DNA of 64,000 nt from Cyclobacterium marinum DSM 745 (GTDB lineage Bacteria; Bacteroidota; Bacteroidia; Cytophagales; Cyclobacteriaceae), in NCBI RefSeq assembly GCF_000222485.1, contig NC_015914.1:4694001-4758000 (forward strand). Reading direction: 5' to 3'. Made by a program: the position numbers and the translations under genes. Positions within the stretch are counted from its first letter, which is position 1. Every line of letters begins with the position of its first letter. Positions 8,495 through 16,468 of the stretch are shown in pieces. The notes below the pieces were generated by a model, which saw nothing but the letters and a program-made list of their open reading frames with translations, made no database searches and was not told the DNA's origin.

Positions 8495-9928
8495 ATGTCC
8501 CAAAAGTACCTTTTATTGTTTTTAATAAGCTTTTGCTTTAGCAGCACCAATGTAAAATGCCAGCAGGATCTACCCAATATTCTTATGATTGCGGTGGACG
8601 ATTTGAATAACTTTGTGGGGGGAATGGGGCATCCAGATGCCATTACTCCCAATTTGGATAGGCTTATTGACAGTGGCTTACTTTTCACCAATGCCCAATG
8701 TCAGTCTCCCATGTGTAGCCCTTCAAGGACAGCAATAATGACTGGACTTCGTCCCTCTACGACAGGGATTTATGGCTTCATTGCTGATGATATGATTAAA
8801 GAGACCAATAAGGCTACTCAGCAAGCCAAAATGATGCATGAGTATTTCAAAGAGCAAGGATATTACACTATGGGTGTTGGTAAAATTTATCACAACCATG
8901 CACCAAATGGTCTGTTTGATGAAAGTGGAGGCCGTGCCAAAGGTTTTGGTCCCTATGCCAAACAAAATTTTCATTGGGACAAAGAAAGAACTTCAACGGA
9001 CTGGGGACCATTTCCGGAGAAAGACCAACAAATGCCGGATTACCAAACGGCAGAATGGGCAGCAGAAAAACTCAACAGAGAATATGATCAACCTTTCTTT
9101 CTTTCTGTAGGGTTTTTGAGGCCTCATGTACCTTGGTATGTCCCGCAGAAATGGTTTGACTTATATGATACAGCCAAACTTACCCTTCCTCCATATCTGA
9201 AGAATGACCGGGAGGATTTACCTCCTATTGCTCTTGAGATTGATGATTTACCTATGATGCCTACCACAGAATGGGCATTGGCCAATGGACAATGGAAAAA
9301 CATTCTTCAAGGTTACCTGGCAAGCGTTTCCTTTGTAGATCATTATATTGGGGAGGTTTTGGAAGCTTTGGAACAAAGCCAACATGCAGAAAATACCATC
9401 GTAGTTTTATGGTCTGACCACGGCTATAGGTTAGGCGAAAAAAACACTTTTGCCAAGGTGGCCCTTTGGAACAGTGCAACTTCTGCTCCATTAATTTATG
9501 CCGGACCGGGAATTCCAAAAGGGGAAAAAATAGAATCACCTGTGGAATTGTTTTCCATATATCCAACCTTAGCAGATTTGGCCAAGCTTCCCCAACCTGA
9601 AAATATTGAGGCAGAGAGCATTTACCCTTTGATAAATAATACAAAGTTAAATTGGGATAAACCTGCCATTGTCACTTGGGCAAGAAATAACCATGCTGTT
9701 GTAAGCAAAGAGTATAGGTATATTCACTATGAAGATGGTTCGGAAGAGCTATATGCCTTGAAAACAGATCCCAATGAATGGTATAACCTCGCTGAAAATC
9801 CAAAGTATCTAGAAATTAAAAAGCATTTGGCAAAATTTTTACCCAAAACAAATGTGAAGTGGGCCAAAGCATCGAAATACGACAATAACCAATATTTTAT
9901 CAAACAGAAACAAGAGCAAAGTGAATAA
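8495..9928 (+). CDS. Iduronate-2-sulfatase-like sulfatase (S1 family)
   Basis: The 477-residue protein has a Sec signal peptide (about residues 1-22). The N-terminal metal-binding motif is NILMIAVDDLN, and the sulfatase signature is CSPSRTAIMTGLRP with Cys74 as the predicted formylglycine precursor. The motifs GVGKIYH, FFLSVGFLRPHVPW and WSDHGYRLGE are typical of iduronate-2-sulfatase relatives (SulfAtlas S1_7-like, by recollection). It should remove sulfate esters from a glycan in the periplasm or at the cell surface. It needs a formylglycine-generating or anSME maturase, and none is encoded in this window. It follows the propeller lipoprotein gene and faces away from the susC-susD pair. The substrate is inferred only from the family. 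Confidence 0.9.
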   Translation: MSQKYLLLFLISFCFSSTNVKCQQDLPNILMIAVDDLNNFVGGMGHPDAITPNLDRLIDSGLLFTNAQCQSPMCSPSRTAIMTGLRPSTTGIYGFIADDMIKETNKATQQAKMMHEYFKEQGYYTMGVGKIYHNHAPNGLFDESGGRAKGFGPYAKQNFHWDKERTSTDWGPFPEKDQQMPDYQTAEWAAEKLNREYDQPFFLSVGFLRPHVPWYVPQKWFDLYDTAKLTLPPYLKNDREDLPPIALEIDDLPMMPTTEWALANGQWKNILQGYLASVSFVDHYIGEVLEALEQSQHAENTIVVLWSDHGYRLGEKNTFAKVALWNSATSAPLIYAGPGIPKGEKIESPVELFSIYPTLADLAKLPQPENIEAESIYPLINNTKLNWDKPAIVTWARNNHAVVSKEYRYIHYEDGSEELYALKTDPNEWYNLAENPKYLEIKKHLAKFLPKTNVKWAKASKYDNNQYFIKQKQEQSE

Positions 9929-10234
9929 CCAACAATAGTATTATTGTGAGGTCTAGTTTGACATTCGATGCAATAAGTTATTCGAGTTTACTTTTGATAT
10001 GGATTCTAAAATTTTATATACGAATTCCTATTAAAGTCAGATTAGCCTTTCAGACGATAGATTAAATGATAAGTCTGTTAATAATAACCAATCTCTTAAG
10101 AATTGTTTAGATTTGGGGAGTTTTAATCAAGGCCATAAAAGAAAGACCAGATAAAACATAAATTAATGGGTTTTGGATTGGTTAAGACAAATTACATTAG
10201 TCTGACAATCATTTTTACTCAATATTAAGACCAT
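9929..10234. other. 306-bp intergenic region without a clear element
   Basis: The region lies between the sulfatase and NYN-domain genes, both on the plus strand. It contains an isolated TACTTTTG (9989-9996) that fits a -7 box but has no -33 partner and is about 240 bp from the next start. I see no strong hairpin. Confidence 0.4.
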
Positions 10235-10951
10235 ATGGAAAAAGATATTAAAATTGCCGTATTAATAGATGCAGATAACGTTCCTTCCACTCAGGTAACG
10301 GAAATGATGGAGGAAATTGCAAAATATGGCAACCCAACCATTAAAAGAATTTACGGGGATTGGACAAAACCTCAATTGGGAAAGTGGAAAAATGTACTAT
10401 TGGAGAATGCCATTAACCCCATCCAACAGTATGGATATACCACAGGCAAGAATGCTACTGATTCAGCCATGATCATAGATGCCATGGATATTTTGTATTC
10501 TGATAAGGTCAATGGATTTTGCCTGGTATCAAGTGATAGCGATTTCACCAAATTAGCGACCAGACTGCGCGAATCCCGGATGTTGGTGATCGGAATGGGA
10601 GAAAAGAAAACCCCCAATCCATTTATTGTAGCCTGTGATAAATTTATTTATTTGGAGATTTTACAAGCCAGTGTAAACAAAGAAAATGGAAAGAATAAAG
10701 AGGTCGCTTCTGTTCAGTTAGATAAAATTAACCCCAAACTTATTCGCTTAATTTCAAGTACCATTTCTGATTTGGCAGAGGATGATGGTTGGGCTTTTAT
10801 GGGAGATATTGGAAATTTACTACAGAAAAAACAACCTAATTTTGATTCCAGAAATTATGGCTTTCAGAAACTTACCCCCTTGGTAAGTGCTATTCCTAAC
10901 TTTGAAGTTGAACGGAGGGAAAAGTTGATCTATGTGAGAAACAAAGAATAA
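10235..10951 (+). CDS. NYN-domain putative ribonuclease with C-terminal OST-HTH/LOTUS domain
   Basis: The protein has 238 residues. Residues 5-145 form a PIN-like NYN domain with acidic residues in LIDADN (Asp12, Asp14), NATDSAMIIDAMD and LVSSDSDFTKLA, which would bind divalent metal in a nuclease site. Residues about 165-238 look like an OST-HTH/LOTUS RNA-binding domain (LIRLISSTISDLAEDDGW, then LVSAIPNFEV). Proteins with this order are predicted RNases acting on structured RNA. It has no signal peptide and should be cytoplasmic. The gene is monocistronic and converges on the histidine kinase gene with only 6 bp between stop codons. An A/T-only 8-bp inverted repeat covers the junction. Confidence 0.85.
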   Translation: MEKDIKIAVLIDADNVPSTQVTEMMEEIAKYGNPTIKRIYGDWTKPQLGKWKNVLLENAINPIQQYGYTTGKNATDSAMIIDAMDILYSDKVNGFCLVSSDSDFTKLATRLRESRMLVIGMGEKKTPNPFIVACDKFIYLEILQASVNKENGKNKEVASVQLDKINPKLIRLISSTISDLAEDDGWAFMGDIGNLLQKKQPNFDSRNYGFQKLTPLVSAIPNFEVERREKLIYVRNKE

Positions 10952-10957
10952 GCTTAT

Positions 10958-12310
10958 TTATTCTTCTAGGTATATGGGTAGGGTAAAGGTAAACACTGAG
11001 CCTTTACCTACCTCTGATGAAACCCAAATTTCCCCTCCTAACATATCGGTAATTTTTTTGACTATTGCCAATCCCATTCCTGTTCCTCTTCCAGCATTTT
11101 TATGGTGAAGCCTTTGGAAAAGGATAAATATTTTTTCGAAATACTCATCTTCTATTCCTACCCCATTGTCTGTAAGCTGAAATAAATAGTCTTTTTCCCT
11201 TTCCGTCATTGAAAAGTGAATTCTTGGCGGACGATTTGGGTCTGAATATTTCAATGCATTGGCAATAAGATTTTGTAATAGAACAGAAAAAAAGCTAGGG
11301 TAACCGTAAAATGGTTTTAAGTTCTCTGAGGTAAATTCTGCTTCTTTTATTAGAATTTCATTTTGAAAGGTGATTTGGAGTTCATCAAGAATTTTCTTTG
11401 GATTAAGGAGAACCGGATCATCAGTAATTTTATTGATCCTGGAATATTCCGATAAGTCTAAAATAAGTAACCGCATTCGGTTGGCTCCATCTACAGCGTA
11501 AGATATGTAGGTATTAGCCTTATCATCCAATTTTCCATAATATTTTATTTTAAGCAGTTCTAAAAAGCCGGAAATCATGCGCAAAGGTTCTTGCAAGTCA
11601 TGAGATATAACATAAGTAAAGTGCTCCAACTCTTTATTTTTAGATTCTACTTCTTCAAGGGATTGTTCCAGTTTTACATTACCTTTTTTCAATTGTTCTT
11701 GAAGAGTAACTTGTTCTCTTAAGCTGTTTTCTAGTCTTGAGAATAGTTTGGGGATAAGAAATGAAAACATGGCACTTAAGAAAATAAGATTTGAAGATAC
11801 AGTTATCCAATGAACCAAATCCAAATTCGGAAGCTTTGGAAGATTGGAAATTAGTTTAAAGTGTATCAACAAACTAAATATAATGCAAGTGGCAAGGTTA
11901 AAGTAAAAACTAATATAAGCCTGGTTGTTCGGTAAGAATAAAATCATGAGAATGGAGACAGCCAGAAGGTACATTAATCCGGGGCCATAATTGCCAATAA
12001 AAAAAATAAGGACAACACCTATACCATAAAAAACCATAAAAATCGCCCATTTACGAATTACAAGGGGGATTCTTGGTACCAAGGCTACTATTACTGAGAC
12101 GATAAATGCAATCGAATCGAAAATAAAGAGAGGAATAAATTGATTAATGTAGGACATGATTAGTCCCGGAATTAGGCCTATGAGGCAAAAAGGAAGTAAG
12201 AAAGCGATTCCAGAAACAAAGAGTCTATCCCTCCAATGATCGAGGGGATCAGCATTTTGTTCGGTAGCTAAACAAATATTTTTAATAAATAATAAATACC
12301 TATTCCACAT
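10958..12310 (-). CDS. Membrane-bound sensor histidine kinase
   Basis: The protein has 450 residues. About six to seven hydrophobic segments between residues 30 and 190 form an integral-membrane sensor. A coiled coil (about 192-230) leads to the HisKA motif FTYVISHDLQEPLRMISG, with His237 as the phosphoacceptor. The HATPase domain follows, with an N-box (LIANALKYSD), a G1 box (DNGVGIEDE) and a G2 box (GRGTGMGLAIV). This places it in the HPK family close to bacteriophytochrome-like and PAS kinases that carry the HDLQEPLR motif. No response-regulator gene adjoins it, so it is an orphan kinase. The ligand sensed by the membrane part is unknown. Confidence 0.9.
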   Translation of the reverse strand: MWNRYLLFIKNICLATEQNADPLDHWRDRLFVSGIAFLLPFCLIGLIPGLIMSYINQFIPLFIFDSIAFIVSVIVALVPRIPLVIRKWAIFMVFYGIGVVLIFFIGNYGPGLMYLLAVSILMILFLPNNQAYISFYFNLATCIIFSLLIHFKLISNLPKLPNLDLVHWITVSSNLIFLSAMFSFLIPKLFSRLENSLREQVTLQEQLKKGNVKLEQSLEEVESKNKELEHFTYVISHDLQEPLRMISGFLELLKIKYYGKLDDKANTYISYAVDGANRMRLLILDLSEYSRINKITDDPVLLNPKKILDELQITFQNEILIKEAEFTSENLKPFYGYPSFFSVLLQNLIANALKYSDPNRPPRIHFSMTEREKDYLFQLTDNGVGIEDEYFEKIFILFQRLHHKNAGRGTGMGLAIVKKITDMLGGEIWVSSEVGKGSVFTFTLPIYLEE

Positions 12311-12570
12311 GAAGATTAATAGCTGTTTAATAAAAAAATCCCTAGAGGCAGGGGCCGTCTATCCACTATTGCCCTAAATAATTGGCTTTAAAATATACTT
12401 TTAGGAACGGCCAATAAAAATAGTGAATAAATATTTCCTTTAGCAAGATTCCTATAAATTATATTAATAATTTCTATAAATGGATCAAATTTTGCTTTCT
12501 CTGTGGTAATGCCTTAATATAAAGGTTTTTGATTTAACACATTTAATTTTCACTCAATAAACATTAAATT

Positions 12571-13848
12571 TTGAAGAGTAAAATTGGAAGGAATTCTTTG
12601 CTAATAGCCATATCTGGCTTTCTACTTTTAGAGTTTGGGATCTATTATGATTTTCTGGAAGGATACATTTGGCGAATTTTGGCTACGGGGTTTGAGGCAG
12701 GGACAATTGGAGGATTGGCAGATTGGTTTGCCGTAAGTGCACTTTTTTATGAAATACCTATTCCTTATGTAAGGAAGCATACCAATATTATTGTTAAAAA
12801 TAGGTCAAAATTAACGGAAGGCATTGTTGATTTGGTTACTACCCAATGGTTGTCTCCAGAGGTGTTAAGGGAAAGACTCACGAATATTAAAATCTCGGAT
12901 GGAGTTTTGCAAGCTTTAGATTCTGATGGAAATCGCAGAAAATTGCTTGATTTTTTTAGCGGAGTATTTATAAGGTTATCCGCCGAATTAGACCATCCAA
13001 AACTTGTTGTACTGGTCCAAAAATTACTAAAAGATAAGCTTCAAAGTACTGATATAGCTAGACCGCTTGGCATATGGTTAAATGAAGTGATGGTTAAAGG
13101 AAAACATCATGAGTTTATGGCTGTAGCATTGGATCAATTTGCGCTTTCTGTACAAGAACCGGATACCAGAGAGTTAATCTTAGGTAAATTGAAAAGTGCC
13201 TTACTTTCCTATGCAAATAGAGATTGGGTAAAAAAATCCGCAGTCTGGATAGGGAAGAAAACCGGAGGAATTGATCCGGACTTAATGATAGACAGGATAA
13301 TGGATTTGGTCTTGGCCCTATTAGAGGAAGTGAAGAATGATAAAAACCATCCCATAAGGAAAAAATTGGAGGGATACGTTTTGGAATTTGCAGCTAACCT
13401 TGAAAATGAAGATGAAAAAACCTTGGCCTATGTGGAGAAATTAAAGCGAAATTGGGTTTTAAATGAGCAAACCCGAGGCATGATACTTAAGCTACTGTCC
13501 CAATTACAAGTGAGCATTCATGAACAATTTTCCAAAGAAAATACTCCAATTAAACAATTAATTGACAGGCAATTGCAACGCTTTTTAAATGAACTTCGAG
13601 CGGATGACCAAAGTAAAAACCAAATAGATGTTTGGATGAGGTCAACCATCACTCAAATGGTAACGAAATACCATCCTGAATTGGGAGCTATGGTGAGAAG
13701 CAGTTTGGCAAAACTGGACGATGAAGGCATAATGCTTCAGATAAAAAATAAGGTAGGTAATGATTTGCAATACATTCGGCTCAATGGAGCAGTAGTTGGT
13801 GGAATGGTTGGGATTTTAATTGCTTTACTCAGGTGGCTTGTTAACTGA
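12571..13848 (+). CDS. DUF445 family membrane protein
   Basis: The 425-residue protein matches the DUF445 (YjiN-like) pattern. It has an N-terminal hydrophobic segment (about 7-25) and the motif GTIGGLADWFAVSALFYEIP. A long helical middle region follows, with a C-terminal membrane segment (GAVVGGMVGILIALLRWLV). A TTG start is chosen because an in-frame TAA stands one codon upstream and the next residues (KSKIGRNSLLIAISG) already form the first membrane helix. The family's molecular role is not established. It is monocistronic as far as can be seen, with no functional hint from the neighbours. Confidence 0.85.
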   Translation: MKSKIGRNSLLIAISGFLLLEFGIYYDFLEGYIWRILATGFEAGTIGGLADWFAVSALFYEIPIPYVRKHTNIIVKNRSKLTEGIVDLVTTQWLSPEVLRERLTNIKISDGVLQALDSDGNRRKLLDFFSGVFIRLSAELDHPKLVVLVQKLLKDKLQSTDIARPLGIWLNEVMVKGKHHEFMAVALDQFALSVQEPDTRELILGKLKSALLSYANRDWVKKSAVWIGKKTGGIDPDLMIDRIMDLVLALLEEVKNDKNHPIRKKLEGYVLEFAANLENEDEKTLAYVEKLKRNWVLNEQTRGMILKLLSQLQVSIHEQFSKENTPIKQLIDRQLQRFLNELRADDQSKNQIDVWMRSTITQMVTKYHPELGAMVRSSLAKLDDEGIMLQIKNKVGNDLQYIRLNGAVVGGMVGILIALLRWLVN

Positions 13849-13979
13849 TGTTAAACTACTTTTCAATCGCTTTTCAATACTATATTTCTTTTAAATTTTG
13901 AATGAATAAGGGTTATGGTTTTGATAAAGCATAAAAAACCTTATTTTTATTTAAAATTGCTTGTTAAATCCATTTTCTC

Positions 13980-14960
13980 ATGAACAAAAAATCTTCAAAA
14001 ATTTTGAGCTTAGCTCCGGAGTATATTTTAGAAGAAATGGAGGCGCTGAATACAGTTTTGGATAAGGGGCTTCCTTTTAAAAAACTGGATCACAATATTT
14101 TAATAGCTACATGGAATATTCGGGCTTTTGGTGGGCTAACGGAAAAGTGGGAAGCCGAGGATTCTGACTCTCCCAAAAGGGATCTTCATTCCATAATGGC
14201 AATTGCCCAAATTATTTCTAGGTTTGACATCATAGCAGTACAGGAACTCAAAGGGGATTTGAAAGCTTTTCGGCATATGCTTAAGCTATTGGGTAACCAT
14301 TGGAGTTTTATTCTAACAGATGTTTCGGGAGGAAACGAAGGGAATGATGAAAGGATTGGGTTTTTATTTGATACCCGAAAGGTTAAATTGTCCGGTTTGG
14401 CCTGCGAGCTTGTGGTTCCCGAACAAAAGGATAATAATATCAAAGAAGGGGCCTTTAATCGGCAATTTGCTCGGACACCTTATGCCGTGGGATTTAAGGT
14501 AGAAGATAAAACTTTTATCCTGGTTAGTGCTCATGTATTGTATGGGAAAAAAGCTTCGGATCGGGAAGGAGAGCTGACGGCAATTGCTGAATGGCTCCGA
14601 GACTGGGCATCTAATATGCGTTCATTTGATCAAAGCCTAATACTTTTAGGAGATTTTAATATAGATAGAAGGGGAGACCCTCGTTACGAAGCATTTGTTT
14701 CAACTGGTTTATCTGTGCCGGAAGATTTATGGGATGTGCGCAGAACATTAATAGACAATCGAACAAAATTTTACTCCCAGATTGCATGGTTTGAAAATCA
14801 ATTTAAAATCCCTCAACTTTCTATTCGATACCTAAATGGCGGTGTTTTTGATTTTGGACCCCACATTAAGAAAAATAAAGGATTGACTCCTTTTCAATTG
14901 TCTTGGAGAATTTCAGACCATCTTCCGCTTTGGGCAGAGTTCTCTACTCGAGTTAAATAA
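13980..14960 (+). CDS. Endonuclease/exonuclease/phosphatase-superfamily protein
   Basis: The 326-residue protein has all the landmark motifs of the EEP fold: ILIATWNIRAFGG (Asn), IIAVQELKGD (metal-binding Glu), VSAHVLYG, LLGDFNIDRRGD (Asp and Asn) and ISDHLPLWAEF (catalytic His). The fold covers DNases, phosphodiesterases and lipid or protein phosphatases, so the substrate cannot be stated. There is no signal peptide, which suggests a cytoplasmic enzyme. The next gene, an exported phospholipase-like protein, begins only 38 bp downstream on the same strand, so co-transcription is likely. Confidence 0.85.
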   Translation: MNKKSSKILSLAPEYILEEMEALNTVLDKGLPFKKLDHNILIATWNIRAFGGLTEKWEAEDSDSPKRDLHSIMAIAQIISRFDIIAVQELKGDLKAFRHMLKLLGNHWSFILTDVSGGNEGNDERIGFLFDTRKVKLSGLACELVVPEQKDNNIKEGAFNRQFARTPYAVGFKVEDKTFILVSAHVLYGKKASDREGELTAIAEWLRDWASNMRSFDQSLILLGDFNIDRRGDPRYEAFVSTGLSVPEDLWDVRRTLIDNRTKFYSQIAWFENQFKIPQLSIRYLNGGVFDFGPHIKKNKGLTPFQLSWRISDHLPLWAEFSTRVK

Positions 14961-14998
14961 TTGAGTTAGATTCGATATATTTAAAGTTAGAAAAATAA

Positions 14999-16423
14999 AT
15001 GCTTATGATTTTAAGGTGTCTTGCGATTTGTCTATTAATATTCTTTGTCAGTTGCGACAATAAAGAAGAAAAAGTTCATGTACAGAAAGCATTGACAATC
15101 AATGAAATTCAATTAATTGGTACCCATAATAGTTATAAAAAAGCAATTCCTGGGCCATTGTTAAACAAGATAAAAGGAGAAAATCCGGAAATGGCAGAAA
15201 GTCTGGACTATAGTCATCCCAATCTTTGGAAACAGCTTGAGGCCGGACTTAGATTATTTGAACTAGATGTTTATCATGATCCTGAAGGAGGGAAGTTTAG
15301 CAATCCATTGGGGAAAGAAATGGTTGATTCATTGCAATGGGACAATGGTTTTGATAAACCGGGTTTTAAGGTGTTTCACGTTCAAGATATAGATTTTCTG
15401 AGTCATCATGCTTTATTTAGGGAGTACCTGAAAGACCTTAAGGCTTGGTCTTCCTTTCACCCCCATCATTTACCAATCTTTATAAGTATCAATGCAAAAG
15501 ATGAAAACTATCCTGATTTGGGGTTTACCGAGGCAATACCATTTGACCAAGAAGCCTTTAAATTATTGGACAAAGAAATTGTGGATTATTTGGGTACAGA
15601 AAAATTAATCACCCCTCGAAGTATTCAAGGAGACTTTAAAGATCTAAAAACCGCGGTGTTGGAATCCGGTTGGCCTGAATTGGATGAAGCCAGAGGGAAG
15701 TTTATTTTTATTCTGGATGAGGGAGAAGAAAAGATTGGAAAGTATCTTGCCAAGGGGGAAGGCCTCATTTTTGTAAACGTTCCGGAAGAACATCCTATGT
15801 CTGCCATACATATCATCAACGATCCAATCAATCATCATGATCAAATATCTGAATATGTTAAAAAAGGATACATAGTAAGAACAAGGGCAGATGCAGGAAC
15901 GAAAGAAGCCAGATTAAATGATACAAAGAGAAGTGAAATGGCATTTTCAAGTGGTGCACAATTGATAAGCACTGATTATTATCAAGCAGATGCCAGGTGG
16001 GAGGGAGAATACAAAGTTCAGTTTGATGAAGCAGCTTACGCAAGGGTCAATCCGGTAGTATCAAAGAATAAAACTTCCCTTCAATCTCTTTCTGAAGAAA
16101 TGGCACAAGCAATCAATATTGATCCACAGGCTTTTTTATTGGCAGAAAAAGAGTTGGATGCGGTGATATTAGATGTTCGCACTCAAGAAGAAGTGGCCCA
16201 AGGATTGATTCCCGGAGCAGTGAATATCGATGTTCTTCAAGACGATTTTGCTGAAAAAATAGCTACACTGGATAAAAATCAAAAAGTGCTGGTATATTGT
16301 AAAGTAGGCGGGCGAAGCAAAAAGGCTGCTGATTTATTGGTAGGGAAGGGTTTTAGTCAAGTGTTCAACTTAGAAGGAGGTTATGATCTTTGGAAAAAGA
16401 ATGGCTACCCTGTGAAGCAATAG
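14999..16423 (+). CDS. Lipoprotein fusing a PI-PLC-like (PLC-C1) domain with a rhodanese domain
   Basis: The protein has 474 residues with a probable lipoprotein signal (ending FFVSC, Cys19). Residues about 33-345 resemble calcium-dependent phosphoinositide phospholipase C1-like proteins, with IQLIGTHNSYKKAIP, LRLFELDVYHDPEGG and KVFHVQDIDFLS giving the expected histidines and acidic residues. Residues about 375-474 are a rhodanese domain (VILDVRTQEEVAQGLIPGA), with the active loop VYCKVGGRS placing the catalytic Cys at 434. The two halves normally occur as separate proteins. The reading frame is continuous, so this is a real fusion rather than an annotation artefact. Both domains would act outside the cytoplasm. 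Neither substrate is known. The glgB gene follows after 45 bp. Confidence 0.85.
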   Translation: MLMILRCLAICLLIFFVSCDNKEEKVHVQKALTINEIQLIGTHNSYKKAIPGPLLNKIKGENPEMAESLDYSHPNLWKQLEAGLRLFELDVYHDPEGGKFSNPLGKEMVDSLQWDNGFDKPGFKVFHVQDIDFLSHHALFREYLKDLKAWSSFHPHHLPIFISINAKDENYPDLGFTEAIPFDQEAFKLLDKEIVDYLGTEKLITPRSIQGDFKDLKTAVLESGWPELDEARGKFIFILDEGEEKIGKYLAKGEGLIFVNVPEEHPMSAIHIINDPINHHDQISEYVKKGYIVRTRADAGTKEARLNDTKRSEMAFSSGAQLISTDYYQADARWEGEYKVQFDEAAYARVNPVVSKNKTSLQSLSEEMAQAINIDPQAFLLAEKELDAVILDVRTQEEVAQGLIPGAVNIDVLQDDFAEKIATLDKNQKVLVYCKVGGRSKKAADLLVGKGFSQVFNLEGGYDLWKKNGYPVKQ

Positions 16424-16468
16424 TTTCACTTTTTTAATAATTTAAACATTCACCTTGCAGACAGCTAT

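Noticed and set aside
10944..10965. Bidirectional terminator at the junction of the NYN and histidine kinase genes
   Set aside because: The inverted repeat AAGAATAA/TTATTCTT is almost all A/T with no G/C-rich core, too weak to call.
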